Source: Sulfurospirillum_A sp029027265
GTDB taxonomy: Bacteria; Campylobacterota; Campylobacteria; Campylobacterales; Sulfurospirillaceae
DNA length: 64,000 nucleotides
Direction: 5' to 3'
NCBI GenBank assembly: GCA_029027265.1
Contig: CP093061.1
Span: 1,178,001-1,242,000, forward strand
The translations under genes and the position numbers were made by a program. The notes under the pieces are model-generated. The model ran no database searches, was not told where the DNA came from, and saw nothing but the letters and a program-made list of their open reading frames with translations. Positions within the stretch are counted from its first letter, which is position 1. Each line of letters starts with the position of its first letter. This document shows positions 38,100-47,425 of this stretch, in pieces.

Positions 38100-38852
38100 A
38101 TGAAAATTTTTTATAAAACTATAACCATTTCATTAATTACACTATTTGGAGTTTTAGTATTTCAAGGGTGTGCTTCTTCTAACCCTCCAGTTGTACTGGA
38201 AGAGGAGTTACATGTAGATGTAATTTATCTTGATAGAATGATGTTACCACCAAATGCAAAAGTAACTATGATTTTAGAAAATATATCTAAACAAGATGTC
38301 AAATCAAAAGTTTTAGTTAAAAGCAGTTTAATGGTGAAAAATGCACCTCCATATAGTTTTACAATAAAATATGATTACAATAGTATAGATATGAAAAAAG
38401 TTTATAATTTATGGGCTAGCATAACAGTTGATGGCAAATATATATATCGTTCAGATACGGTTTTAAATCCTTTTACCGATATAAGAGATAAATATGAATT
38501 AGTAGTAAAAAGAGTATTAATTAATACATCTTGGAAACTCGTAAGCTTAGAGGAAAAGAACATAACAGTTCACAAAAACATGAAAGAACCATACATTTTT
38601 TTTGAAAAAGATGAAAAGAGTGTAAAGGGTTTTGGAGGGTGCAATTCTATGTTTGGTTCATTTAGTAAAGAAGGACAAAACATAAAAATAGGACCATTAG
38701 CATCAACAAAAAAAGCTTGTATGTACGGTATGGATACTGAAGCAGAGTTTTATAGAGCTATAAGCAAAACTAAAAAGTGGCATATTTATGGGAATGTGTT
38801 AAAATTAGCAGATGAGCATGGAAAAACTTTAGCAAAATTTGAAGCCAAATAA
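38100..38852 (+). CDS. Lipoprotein with YbaY-like and META domains
   Basis: 250 residues. Lipobox LVFQGC (Cys ~24). Residues ~35-140 match the YbaY/YscW-type lipoprotein fold (VDVIYLDRMMLPPNAKVTMI, SFTIKYDYNSIDMKKVYNLW). Residues ~145-250 form a META/HslJ domain (NTSWKLVSLEE, GFGGCNSMFGSF, TKKACMY, AEFYRAI). This architecture is known for heat-shock HslJ-like lipoproteins. A second META lipoprotein lies at 40194. Envelope stress role inferred only. Confidence 0.85.
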   Translation: MKIFYKTITISLITLFGVLVFQGCASSNPPVVLEEELHVDVIYLDRMMLPPNAKVTMILENISKQDVKSKVLVKSSLMVKNAPPYSFTIKYDYNSIDMKKVYNLWASITVDGKYIYRSDTVLNPFTDIRDKYELVVKRVLINTSWKLVSLEEKNITVHKNMKEPYIFFEKDEKSVKGFGGCNSMFGSFSKEGQNIKIGPLASTKKACMYGMDTEAEFYRAISKTKKWHIYGNVLKLADEHGKTLAKFEAK

Positions 38853-38890
38853 GCAAAAAATAGATACAATACAAAGAAAAAAGGCAAAAA

Positions 38891-39412
38891 GTGAAATTTG
38901 ATATAGTAAATAGACAGAAAATTTCAAAAAACTGTTTTGTATGTGGCATAAACAATAATTTAGGTCTTAAAACAAAATTTTACGAGACAAGTAGCGAAGA
39001 AATAATAGCAGTTTTTACACCAAATGATAAATTGCAAAGTTACCCAAACATACTGCATGGTGGTATTAGTGCAACTATTTTGGATGAGACTATTGGGCGA
39101 GCTTTAATGGTAAAATATGGAAGTGAAAGCTTTGGTGTTACTGTTGAGCTTAGTTTGAAATATAAAAAACCAGTTCCTTTAAACCAAGAGTTAAAAGTAG
39201 TAGCAAGAGTTACAAATGACAAGGGAAGGCTTTACGAAGGAAGTGGAGAACTTATTTTACCAAATGGTGACGTAGCAGTTACTGCAAAAGGTAAGTACAT
39301 GAAAAAAGATATAAAAGACATAGTTGACAAAGAGTTCGGCGAAGAAGAGTGGATAACTTCCGACGTTAAAGATTTAAAAACAATAAAAATAGGAAATAAA
39401 GATGACAAATAA
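38891..39412 (+). CDS. PaaI-type hotdog thioesterase
   Basis: 173 residues, GTG start behind AAAAAAGG. Hotdog fold with the active-site segment NILHGGISATILDETIGRAL and SLKYKKPVPLNQELKVVARV. A Cys pair near the start (CFVCGINN) is typical of this subfamily. The C-terminal ~30 residues are charged and extra. It hydrolyses an acyl-CoA or acyl-ACP; substrate unknown. Overlaps the next gene by 11 bp. Confidence 0.85.
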   Translation: MKFDIVNRQKISKNCFVCGINNNLGLKTKFYETSSEEIIAVFTPNDKLQSYPNILHGGISATILDETIGRALMVKYGSESFGVTVELSLKYKKPVPLNQELKVVARVTNDKGRLYEGSGELILPNGDVAVTAKGKYMKKDIKDIVDKEFGEEEWITSDVKDLKTIKIGNKDDK

Positions 39413-39845
39413 TTATAAACTCAGTACTATAATGAGTGCACTTAAATTAGATAAAGTTGATATACTAAAATCGTATAAATTAGTAGATAAAAAGATAACT
39501 CAAGATGATGTAGATGACATATTAAGAGAGCCAAGTGATGAGAAGTTTATACTTTTGGACAGTAAGGGCTTTGAGTTATTTTTAAATGGTTTTATTATAT
39601 ATAAAAGAGGACCAAGTGATAAAAAAGTTAAAAAACAGAAGATATATTTTTCAAATAATATAATTTTGAAAAAGCTAAAAATTGCTTTAGATTTAAAAGA
39701 TGAAGACATTGTAGCCATATTTAAAAATGATGGTTTAGAGATAACTAAGTCGCAATTAACTGCGTATTTTAGACGTGATGGGCATATAAACTATAGAAAG
39801 TGTAGTGACTCGTTATTAAAAAGATTTATCAATGGTCTTAAATAA
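39402..39845 (+). CDS. DUF1456 (YehS-like) protein
   Basis: 147 residues with the two characteristic halves: LSTIMSALKLDKVDILKSYK and LKKLKIALDLKDEDIVAIFK, each followed by a short Leu/Phe-rich piece; RRDGHINYRKCSDSLLKRFI ends it. The family is cytosolic and of unknown function. Overlaps thioesterase and msrB genes on either side. Confidence 0.88.
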   Translation: MTNNYKLSTIMSALKLDKVDILKSYKLVDKKITQDDVDDILREPSDEKFILLDSKGFELFLNGFIIYKRGPSDKKVKKQKIYFSNNIILKKLKIALDLKDEDIVAIFKNDGLEITKSQLTAYFRRDGHINYRKCSDSLLKRFINGLK

Positions 39846-40197
39846 TTTAACTAAAGAAGAGACTAGAGTTATAGAGAACAAAGGAACAGAAGCACCTTAT
39901 AGTGGTAAATATAATGATTTTGGTGAAGATGGAGTTTTTACATGTAAGCGTTGTAATACTCCACTATATAACTCAAAAAGTAAGTTTAGTTCAGGCTGTG
40001 GATGGCCAAGTTTTGATGACGAGATAAGCGGAGCAGTAGAACATACTCGTGATGCAGATGGTATGCGAGTTGAGATTACATGTAAAGCTTGTGGTGGTCA
40101 TCTAGGACATGTTTTTAAAGGTGAAGGTTTTACACAGAAAAATACAAGACACTGTGTAAACTCACTTAGTCTAGGGTTTATCAAAGAGACAAAATGA
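39832..40197 (+). CDS. msrB: Peptide-methionine (R)-S-oxide reductase
   Basis: 121 residues. Catalytic Cys108 in NTRHCVNSLSLGF; zinc ligands in two CxxC pairs (CKRC and CKAC); resolving-type Cys56 in SSGCGWPSF. Repairs methionine-R-sulfoxide with thioredoxin. Overlaps neighbours by 14 and 4 bp. Its partner msrA is encoded separately at 45952. Confidence 0.95.
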   Translation: MVLNNLTKEETRVIENKGTEAPYSGKYNDFGEDGVFTCKRCNTPLYNSKSKFSSGCGWPSFDDEISGAVEHTRDADGMRVEITCKACGGHLGHVFKGEGFTQKNTRHCVNSLSLGFIKETK

Positions 40198-40904
40198 AAA
40201 AGCATTTGATTCTTATAACATTATTTATAGAATTTATATTTTTCGGATGTGCAACACCAGAAGTAACAAAAAAAGATTTTAAAAGTGGTATGTATAGTTA
40301 TATGGCAGATGCTGCTGTGTTTAAAGAGTGTGCAACTGGAAAAAAGTTTTCAGTTGCTTTTGAAAAAGACCATATATCACTTGAAAGAGCTTATTTAAAC
40401 ACAAGAAAAGAAGCTGGAGAGTATGTTAAAGTTAAATTAGAAGGAGAAATAGTTTTAAGAGACGGCATGGATGGAAAAACAGACGTTCCCACTTTGATAG
40501 TAAAAAAGTTCATAAACATCATTCCAAAAGAGGTATGTCAAAACCAAAACTCAAAAGCAAGTCTAGAAAACACATACTGGAAACTAACAGTACTCAGTGA
40601 CAAACCACTACCTAACACCAAAGCATTTGCAAGAGAAGCTTACATGATTTTAAACCAAGGTAAAATCAAAGGAAATTCAGGCTGTAACGGCATGGGCGGA
40701 ACATATAACCTTAATGGAAATAAAATCTCATTTTCAGACAAAGGCATGATGATGACAAAAATGTTTTGTAAAGGAAGTGCAGAAGTAGAGTTTATAAAAG
40801 CATTAAAAAATATGTACAGGTACGAATTAAAAGGTGAATACCTAGAAATATTCGATAAAAATAGTGCTAGATTAGCTCGATTTGAGTCAGTGTATTTGTA
40901 CTAA
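40194..40904 (+). CDS. META-domain lipoprotein
   Basis: 236 residues. Lipobox FIFFGC (~Cys19). An N-terminal domain with ADAAVFKECATGKKFSVAFE resembles COG3650-type envelope domains; residues ~120-235 are a META/HslJ domain (NTYWKLTVLSDKPL, GNSGCNGMGGTYNL, AEVEFIKAL). Starts ATGA with msrB. Together with 38100 it gives two META lipoproteins around msrB, which fits an envelope oxidative-stress cluster. Confidence 0.85.
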   Translation: MKKHLILITLFIEFIFFGCATPEVTKKDFKSGMYSYMADAAVFKECATGKKFSVAFEKDHISLERAYLNTRKEAGEYVKVKLEGEIVLRDGMDGKTDVPTLIVKKFINIIPKEVCQNQNSKASLENTYWKLTVLSDKPLPNTKAFAREAYMILNQGKIKGNSGCNGMGGTYNLNGNKISFSDKGMMMTKMFCKGSAEVEFIKALKNMYRYELKGEYLEIFDKNSARLARFESVYLY

Positions 40905-41057
40905 TAAAATAATCTTTATAATGACCTAAATAAAAGTGGATAAAAGAAGTATTTCAAATTGAAATATCAAAATTATGATTAATAATAATTTTGATATTAT
41001 GTTATATTTAATATATATATAACTATTAGGTTTCTCTACATGTAAAGGTGTTTACAA

Positions 41058-41546
41058 ATGGCAAAAGTTGAAAGAGATGTAAAAAAGGATATTAATAAAG
41101 AAGTAGTTGTTTTGGAATATTCAATTATTGGTAAAACATTATCTTTATTTTTTAGGTTGATTATGCTTTATCTAGGAATAATTATGTTTCTTATGGGAAA
41201 GGGAGTTTTCTTCTTAGGAATAATAGGCTCAATAGTTATTATATATGCAATTTATAGTTTTATTGATATATTATTATTTAAAAGGCTAAAAATTAATTCA
41301 GATAATCTTATAAAAGAATGGCATATTAACACTAAAATATGTATTTCCCTAGATGAATTAGTTGTAAGCAAGACAAATTTATCAATAGGTGGGATAATTG
41401 ATTTTAAAACAAGTAGAAATAATTTTATTTCATTTTTAACAAAAGTATATATTTTGCCACTAGGCATAGAAAATGTTAAGAAATTAAAAGAAATATTAAT
41501 TAAGAATAAAGTATTAAAAGGAGATGAATATGAGTGGATTGATTAA
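41058..41546 (+). CDS. Two-helix membrane protein with PH-like tail
   Basis: 162 residues. Two hydrophobic helices (LFFRLIMLYLGIIMFLMG; FFLGIIGSIVIIYAIYSF) followed by ~85 residues of alternating strands (LKINSDNLIKEWHINTKICI, SLDELVVSKTNLSIGGIIDF) resembling a bacterial PH domain. Not recognised further. The palindrome TACATGTA lies 14 bases before the start. Confidence 0.65.
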   Translation: MAKVERDVKKDINKEVVVLEYSIIGKTLSLFFRLIMLYLGIIMFLMGKGVFFLGIIGSIVIIYAIYSFIDILLFKRLKINSDNLIKEWHINTKICISLDELVVSKTNLSIGGIIDFKTSRNNFISFLTKVYILPLGIENVKKLKEILIKNKVLKGDEYEWID

Positions 41547-42226
41547 AATAGCGGGGACGGAATTAACTATTTATAGGGTCGTGTATTTACTTTTAACTTA
41601 AAATAGCTATATGTAAGAAATAAATGTTTAAATATCAATTTAATATTAAGTCTATTTTGAGCTTACTATGTAGTTTATAAAAAGGTTTAAATGCGGGAAA
41701 TTAGGTTGAGAGATTGAGACTTTTTATTGATATTTATGATAATAACCTTTGTAATTATAACAGTTTGAATAGTAGATATTTTTAGCATAGAGTCTATTTT
41801 GTAACAGAAATGTCGTTAGTAATAGAGTAGTCGTGAAGCGAGGTTATGACCAGTACATGTATAATGCCTGAGTATTTAAGACAATAATTCAAGTAGATTT
41901 ATTTTCTTGATACAATAAATGAGGAATCAGATTTTCTAATACATTAATTATTTTTAATTTTTATTAAAGTAAATTTAAGTATTATTGTCTTAGAAAAATA
42001 TTTATAACCAATACTAATATGAGAATATATAATAATTCGTAATTTAATACAAATTTAAGAAACTGAAAATTGCATTAATTGGGTGGGACGGGAACTAGTC
42101 ATAGAATGCTAACTAAAAGGAATAATAATTTTGTGCTTGTTAGCATATTTAACCCACTCCCCATTAAATGGCACCGAGGTACATAATTTAAATTAAAAAA
42201 CTCCATCTTCTTATTAAGGAAATAAT
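41547..42226. other. Gene-free 680 bp
   Basis: No convincing reading frame or RNA. GGGGACGGAATTAAC near 41555 and GGGACGGGAACTAG near 42085 are similar G-rich blocks of the kind often left next to REP-type transposase genes, but no such gene remains. A TACATGTA motif is at 41854. A decayed mobile region is likely. Confidence 0.4.
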
Positions 42227-43411
42227 ATCTTAGTTAACAAAAATAAATCATTTCTTATATCTTTATTCCTCTCTAGATTAGGGGATCACATTCTATTATT
42301 TTTAGTCCCATTAATGGTTTTTAAAATAACAGGTAGCGTAGGTTTATCTGGATTAGCATTTTTCTTTGAAACTTTGCCAAGGTTTATGTATTTTCCAATA
42401 GCAGGAATAATATGTGATTACTTATCTCCTTACAAATTATTAAATAATAGTCAGTTTATTAGATTCATTGTTGTTTTATTAGGATTAATAGCAAATTATT
42501 TCTTAGAAAGTGTAAATTGGTTAATATTAATTTCAGCTGTTGTTGGGATATTATCGACACAAGGTGAAATAGCAAGAGAGGTAATGATTCCTCAAGTTTT
42601 TAAAGACTATAATTTAGAAAAAGTACTTTCATTTACTCAATTGTCTGATCAATCAGGGATGGTTCTAGCTCCATTTTTAGCTGCGCTACTATTAAATTAT
42701 ATAGATTGGGAAATAATCGTGTTGATAACTGCTTTTTTCTTCTTATTTTCAGATTTAAGTTTAAGATTATGGTGGTCAAAATTTAACTTTACTTTTCCTA
42801 TTAAAAATGGGAATTCTTTCAAAATAATTAATGATATTAAAATTGCATTTTCTAATATCCTAAAGCTACCAAAATTAATTCCCTTAATTATATTATCATT
42901 TCTAATAAATCTTATCTTAGGAACTATATTAGCTTCTTCTGCTCCAATATATATTGGAATACTAGAAGAATCTCAAAACTCATATGCTACACTTCAAATT
43001 TTAGGTATTGCAACAACTATTATTGTGCTATTGACTATTGCTAGGTACTCTTTTCCATTAATTATTATGGGAGCATTAAGCTTTTTTTTTATAGGGGTAG
43101 GTGGTATTTTAGTTGGTATATCAAGTGATTATATAATTTATATCATTGGTTATATTTTAATTGTAGGATTTGACAAAATGTTTAATATATTTAATAGAAC
43201 TTCTAGGGCTAAAATAATACCAATAAAAGACTTTGGAAAAACAACAGGATTCATTGTATTATTCAATAATATATCTCAGCCAATTTCAGGATTATTAATA
43301 GCAGTTTATTCGAATATCATAAATATACAGACATTAGTTTTGTATATTTCAATTTTTTCTTTTTCAATAGGTAGTCTTATATTTGTATATTTTATCGTAA
43401 AAAAGGCATAG
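42227..43411 (+). CDS. MFS transporter with damaged or unusual start
   Basis: The first ATG is 42314 (365 residues), but the same frame is open for ~30 codons more and reads LFLSRLGDHILLFLVPLMVF, a normal first helix of a major-facilitator protein. AAGGAAAT precedes an ATC at 42227 at the right distance, so the original ATG may have mutated to ATC, or ATC is used. Ten or more helices follow; PRFMYFPIAGIICDYLSPYK is the loop 2-3 motif. Efflux of an unknown compound. Followed by a DMT transporter on the opposite strand. Confidence 0.7.
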   Translation: MLVNKNKSFLISLFLSRLGDHILLFLVPLMVFKITGSVGLSGLAFFFETLPRFMYFPIAGIICDYLSPYKLLNNSQFIRFIVVLLGLIANYFLESVNWLILISAVVGILSTQGEIAREVMIPQVFKDYNLEKVLSFTQLSDQSGMVLAPFLAALLLNYIDWEIIVLITAFFFLFSDLSLRLWWSKFNFTFPIKNGNSFKIINDIKIAFSNILKLPKLIPLIILSFLINLILGTILASSAPIYIGILEESQNSYATLQILGIATTIIVLLTIARYSFPLIIMGALSFFFIGVGGILVGISSDYIIYIIGYILIVGFDKMFNIFNRTSRAKIIPIKDFGKTTGFIVLFNNISQPISGLLIAVYSNIINIQTLVLYISIFSFSIGSLIFVYFIVKKA

Positions 43412-43461
43412 TCTATTTGAAAATAAATCTTACTGAATTATTGTCTTAGATTTTAGGGGCA

Positions 43462-44337
43462 TTATTGTTTTTTCTTGTTAACTTTTATTTTTAATTTTCC
43501 AATGAAGAAAAATAATATTGCAAACAATACAATAAGTAAAAATTCAAAAGCCGTAAATGCAGAAGTGTCAAAAAAGATTAGTATTAGCACGGAAAAAATA
43601 GGGATTAGAGGCAAAAACAATGAAGTTGTCTCTGCTCCTAGATTTTTAATTGCTCTTTGAAGAAGAAATAATGGGATGATGCTAGAAGTCAACGCTATAA
43701 TAGAAAGTAGAGCAAACTCGTTATTTTCAATCAAAAAGACAGCATCATAAATAACAGCATATAATCCACAAAGAATGATCACAACAAAGAACCTAATAGA
43801 CAATAACTCTGAACTAGTAAATCCTGTTTTTTGATGTAGAATTTCTGATTTACATAAATATATTGAGGCAAAATAACTTGAAATCAAAGTCAATAGTATA
43901 CCAATACAAGCTTCTAGAAGCTGTGCATTGGAGATATAAAAAGATAATAATATTGAGGCAATAAATAAAATTCCATTATTTTTAAAATTGATATTATTTT
44001 TTTTGACTATATCAGTAAAAAATGGAATTGTTCCAAAGAAAATAATTGCGTAAATTAATGGAGATATATATAACATTACGACAAATGCAGCTAAGGTATT
44101 AACCAGTGTTGTTATATTCAATTGAAAGATTAAATATAAATGATTTATGCTTTTTGAGATGATGAGTTTAATCTTCTTTACATTAATAGATATAAAGACC
44201 ATAGCTGTTATTGTATATGTTATAAATGTAGAAGTAATAGGTGATATAGTTTTTACAGCTTCATCCATCAAAACAAAAGATATTGCGGACATCAAGCAAA
44301 AAGTTAATATTTCTTTATATTTATATATATTTTTCAT
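43462..44337 (-). CDS. EamA/DMT-type transporter
   Basis: 291 residues, about ten membrane helices, low similarity to the EamA fold (SFVLMDEAVKTISPITSTFI; LQRAIKNLGAETTSLFLPLI; FFDTSAFTAFEFLLIVLFAI). The ATG overlaps the stop of an upstream gene remnant (ATGA). Substrate unknown; it may have exported the product of the lost gene. Confidence 0.7.
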   Translation of the reverse strand: MKNIYKYKEILTFCLMSAISFVLMDEAVKTISPITSTFITYTITAMVFISINVKKIKLIISKSINHLYLIFQLNITTLVNTLAAFVVMLYISPLIYAIIFFGTIPFFTDIVKKNNINFKNNGILFIASILLSFYISNAQLLEACIGILLTLISSYFASIYLCKSEILHQKTGFTSSELLSIRFFVVIILCGLYAVIYDAVFLIENNEFALLSIIALTSSIIPLFLLQRAIKNLGAETTSLFLPLIPIFSVLILIFFDTSAFTAFEFLLIVLFAILFFFIGKLKIKVNKKKQ

Positions 44338-44462
44338 AATTTATTTCCCAATATTTTTTCAATATCTGTACTTGAAACAATTTTTTCTGCTTGTACTACA
44401 GACGCCCTTATGTAATTAAGAACAAGTAATTCACCTTCAAAATGTTTAAGATTGGTATTTTT
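44338..44462 (-). pseudogene. C-terminal remnant of a gene upstream of the DMT transporter
   Basis: An open frame without start ends in TGA overlapping the ATG of the transporter. It reads LKHFEGELLVLNYIRASVVQ, AEKIVSSTDIEKILGNKL. Such tight coupling is normal for a real gene, so the 5' part has been deleted, probably with the debris up to 44598. Family not recognised. Confidence 0.45.
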
Positions 44463-44582
44463 TTATTTTTATCGTGCCATTTTTTAATAATTTATGTAAT
44501 TTAATTTCGTTAATAAATGAGCTTATGTTCATAAAGAAAAAGTATATAAAAAATTTACTTTTAAGGAACTTAAGGTAAAGAG

Positions 44583-44598
44583 TTCTGCAAGAAGTCTA
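44583..44598. mobile_element. Solitary end of the IS at 23672
   Basis: TTCTGCAAGAAGTCTA matches the outer end of the IS/MITE family (TTATGCAAGAAGTCTA) with one mismatch. No partner end is seen nearby. It is a scar of an older insertion or deletion. Confidence 0.45.
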
Positions 44599-44711
44599 TT
44601 GGAAAACGATGATTTTAAAAGTAAATACAACTACTAAAAGTTGATAGTAGAGAAGATATTTATAAATAGTTACAACAAAAAATAATCCTTACATGTAAAG
44701 TATGCTAAAAT

Positions 44712-45610
44712 AGACATCTTTCAAAAGTAAGAATGAAAATTGCTTAGTAAAGAATATGAGTAAATATAAAAAAATAGAGAATAAGAAACCAGAGCAATTT
44801 AAACGATTGACAGGTGTAAAAAAAGAGACCTTTGAATTGATGGTTAAACTTTTAAAAGATTTCGAAGAGAAAAGAAAGAAGATATCAGGTCGTCCCCTAA
44901 AATTAATCTATGCAGATCAGATTTTAATGATGCTTGAATATTTAAGAGAATATCGTACATATTATCATATAAGTGTAGATTACAGTATCAGTGAATCAAG
45001 CTGTTATAAAATGATAAAAAGAGCAGAAGATATATTGATAAACTCAAAAGTTTTTTCACTTCCAACAAAGAATAGATTGATGAATGATATGGAGATTGAA
45101 GTTATCTTGGTTGATGCAACTGAATCACCTATTCAACGTCCAAAAAAAAGCAACAGAGATACTATTCAGGGAAAAAGAAACGACATACACTAAAAACACA
45201 ACTAGTTGTTGATGCAAAAGAGTTAACCATTTTAGCAACTACGTGTTCAGAAGGGAAACTACATGATTTTAAGTTGTATAAAAAAAGTAAATTACCACTA
45301 AATCCAAATATACAAGTTAATGTTGATACCGGATATTTGGGAATAAAAAAGATACACAATAATACCCTTATTCCAAAGAAAAAAAGTAAGTTAAAACCAT
45401 TAAGTCATGAAGATAAAAAAGATAATAAAATATTTGCATCAAAACGTATATTTGTAGAACATGTTATAGGTGTACTAAAACGATTTCGTATCATCTCAGA
45501 AACCTATCGTAATAGAAGAAAAAAATTTGGCTTACGGTTTAACTTAATTGCTGGTATTTATAATTTTGAGTTGAAATTGAAAGATATTAAGTGACTTTTG
45601 AAAGAAGTCT
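44712..45610 (+). mobile_element. IS5-family insertion sequence, 899 bp (copy 1)
   Basis: Ends AGACATCTTTCAAAAGT and, reversed, AGACTTCTTTCAAAAGT (16 of 17 match), with TA at both borders (44711-44712, 45610-45611). One two-frame transposase gene on the plus strand. A second copy of the same length, almost identical, lies inverted at 61669-62567. Confidence 0.9.
44756..45594 (+). CDS. IS5-family transposase, two frames joined by -1 shift
   Basis: Frame 1 (44756-45193) ends soon after VILVDATESPIQRPKK. Frame 2 continues to 45594. A -1 shift at the A8G run near 45145 gives RPKKKQQRYYSGKKKRHTLK, then NVDTGYLGIKKIHNN and RIFVEHVIGVLKRFRI with the second Asp and the Glu of the DDE site. Differs from copy 2 by one residue (RRKKFG against RRKRFG). 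Confidence 0.88.
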
Positions 45611-45674
45611 AATAATTAATAAAGGTGGAGATAATTTTCTCTCAACTATAAAATTACTAATTTAAAGGAAAGAT

Positions 45675-45947
45675 ATGAAGTTTTTTTTATTTATATTATT
45701 ACTTTCATCAACGCTATTATTTGCTGTTAATAACAAAATTATAATTAAAAAAGAGTTTAGTTATAACAATACCAAACCTTCAGAACTAGGCGTTGATAAT
45801 GCCTTTTATATTAAAGGAAAAAACTGGATAGAGGGACTAAATGGTCTTAAATCTTTTTCAAAATGTAAACTAATAGAGATAGATGAGCTAGGTCAAAAAG
45901 ATAGACTATTTAAAGCAAAACTAACTGCTCAATGCATATGTAAGTAA
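45675..45947 (+). CDS. Small secreted protein of unknown function
   Basis: 90 residues with signal peptide (FFLFILLLSSTLLFA), AAAGGAAAG before ATG. Mature part contains three Cys (FSKCKLIE, TAQCICK). Sits 4 bases before msrA, so co-transcribed; not recognised. Confidence 0.65.
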   Translation: MKFFLFILLLSSTLLFAVNNKIIIKKEFSYNNTKPSELGVDNAFYIKGKNWIEGLNGLKSFSKCKLIEIDELGQKDRLFKAKLTAQCICK

Positions 45948-45951
45948 CAAT

Positions 45952-46437
45952 ATGGAAACTAAAAAAGCATACTTCGCCGGTGGTTGTTTCTGGGGAGTTG
46001 AGTACTACTTTAACAAAGAAAATGGTGTTTTAGATGCACTCTCAGGTTTTATGGGTGGGCATACTCTAAACCCTACTTATCAAGATATTTGTTATAAAGA
46101 TACGGGTCATTTGGAAGTTGTAGAGGTGAGTTATAATCCAGATGTAATTAGCTATGAAAACTTAACAAAACTATTTTTTGAAATACACGACCCAACTCAA
46201 ACAAATGGGCAAGGACCCGACATAGGTAGCCAGTACCTTTCAGCAGTTTTTGTTTGTAATGATGAAGAGAAAGAAATGGTAGAAAGTTTAATAAAAGAGT
46301 TAGAAAAAAAAGGTCTACATGTAGCAACAAAAATCTTGGAAAAGCAGGAATTTTATATGGCTGAGGATTATCATCAGTACTATTATCAAAAAACTGGTAA
46401 AACTCCATATTGTCATAGTTATACGAAAAGGTTTTAA
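45952..46437 (+). CDS. msrA: Peptide-methionine (S)-S-oxide reductase
   Basis: 161 residues. Catalytic Cys12 in FAGGCFWGVEYYF; SGFMGGHTLNPTYQDICYKDTGH would normally read GYxGG, here GFMGG; DPTQTNGQGPDIGSQY; EDYHQYYYQK. Reduces methionine-S-sulfoxide. Directly abuts the next gene (TAA then ATG). Confidence 0.95.
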   Translation: METKKAYFAGGCFWGVEYYFNKENGVLDALSGFMGGHTLNPTYQDICYKDTGHLEVVEVSYNPDVISYENLTKLFFEIHDPTQTNGQGPDIGSQYLSAVFVCNDEEKEMVESLIKELEKKGLHVATKILEKQEFYMAEDYHQYYYQKTGKTPYCHSYTKRF

Positions 46438-46761
46438 ATGAGTGTTTTACTAGAGTTTAGTATGTTTCCTACGAGCGACAACTGTCGTGAAGGCTCATCT
46501 GTTTCGAAACAAGTTGCTAAAATAATAGATGCCATAGACAAAAGTGGTGTAGCGTATAAATTGACTCCTATGGGAACAGTTGTTGAGACCAAAACCATGA
46601 GAGAAGCGTTAAATATAATTGAACTAGCATATGAACAAGTTAGTGATTGTGATAGAGTTTATAGCTCTTTGAAGTTCGACATAAGAAAAGGCAAGACAAA
46701 TAGACTTACTACAAAAATTGAGTCCATAGAGAAGGAACTTGGTAAATCAGTTTCCACATGA
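46438..46761 (+). CDS. MTH1187/YkoF-type thiamine-binding family protein
   Basis: 107 residues, the whole UPF0045 domain: LLEFSMFPTSDNCREGSSVS, AYKLTPMGTVVET, RVYSSLKFDIRKG. Members bind thiamine-like ligands. Starts at the base after the msrA stop. Ligand inferred from family. Confidence 0.85.
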   Translation: MSVLLEFSMFPTSDNCREGSSVSKQVAKIIDAIDKSGVAYKLTPMGTVVETKTMREALNIIELAYEQVSDCDRVYSSLKFDIRKGKTNRLTTKIESIEKELGKSVST

Positions 46762-46763
46762 AT

Positions 46764-46787
46764 AAAAACTAAAATCTTCTAGTTTTT
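46764..46787 (+). terminator. Candidate terminator after msrA operon
   Basis: Stem AAAAACTA / TAGTTTTT with an 8-base loop, five T at the end. AT-only stem, so moderate. It separates the msrA group from leuD. Confidence 0.45.
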
Positions 46788-46861
46788 GTCTATTTAATCT
46801 TTTTCATACACCTTTTTAGGTAAAATAGCTACTAATAATAAGAAAATTCTCAAGGACTTTT

Positions 46862-47350
46862 ATGAATACAATAGATGGAAAAGTTTGGACATTTGGTGAC
46901 AATATAGATACAGACCTTATAATCGCAGCGCGTTATCTAACAACTTCAGACCCTGATGAACTAGCAACACATGTTATGGAAGATGTTGATCCTACGTTTA
47001 AAGACAAAGTAAAAAAAGGTGATATCATTGTTGCTGGTGAAAACTTTGGTTGTGGTTCGTCGCGTGAACATGCTCCAATAGCTCTAAAAGCAGCAGGAGT
47101 AAGTGCTATTGTAGCAAAAAGCTTTGCAAGAATTTTCTATAGAAATGCTTTTAATATGGGACTTACTATTTTAGAGTTAGAAGAGAGTAGTGAGCTAAAA
47201 GAGGGCGATATTTTAACAGTTGATTTAGACAATGGAACTATTAAGAGTAAACATAGTGGCAAAACTTACAAGTTTGCACCAATTCCGCCTTTTATGCAAG
47301 AGCTTGTTAATTGTGGTGGTCTTATGAATTATGCGAAAAAATTAAATTAA
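46862..47350 (+). CDS. leuD: 3-isopropylmalate dehydratase small subunit
   Basis: 162 residues, the archaeal/LeuD2-like short type. Motifs: GDNIDTDLIIAARYL, GENFGCGSSREHAPIALKAA, SFARIFYRNAFNMGL. With LeuC (not in the window) isomerises isopropylmalate in leucine synthesis. Followed by leuB after a repeat. Confidence 0.95.
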   Translation: MNTIDGKVWTFGDNIDTDLIIAARYLTTSDPDELATHVMEDVDPTFKDKVKKGDIIVAGENFGCGSSREHAPIALKAAGVSAIVAKSFARIFYRNAFNMGLTILELEESSELKEGDILTVDLDNGTIKSKHSGKTYKFAPIPPFMQELVNCGGLMNYAKKLN

Positions 47351-47425
47351 AATACTCTTCGCAGGCGAAAGCTTCAGTGAGAGGAATTTAACTTGGGCTT
47401 TTGCTCAAGTTCAAGGAGAAATTAA
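47351..47425 (+). repeat. Intergenic hairpin repeat with ribosome binding site (copy C)
   Basis: CTCTTCGCAGGCGAAAGCTT, CAGTGAGAGGAATTT, then the hairpin AACTTGGGCTTTTGCTCAAGTT, then CAAGGAGAAATTAA and the leuB ATG. It spans the whole leuD-leuB gap. Confidence 0.85.
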
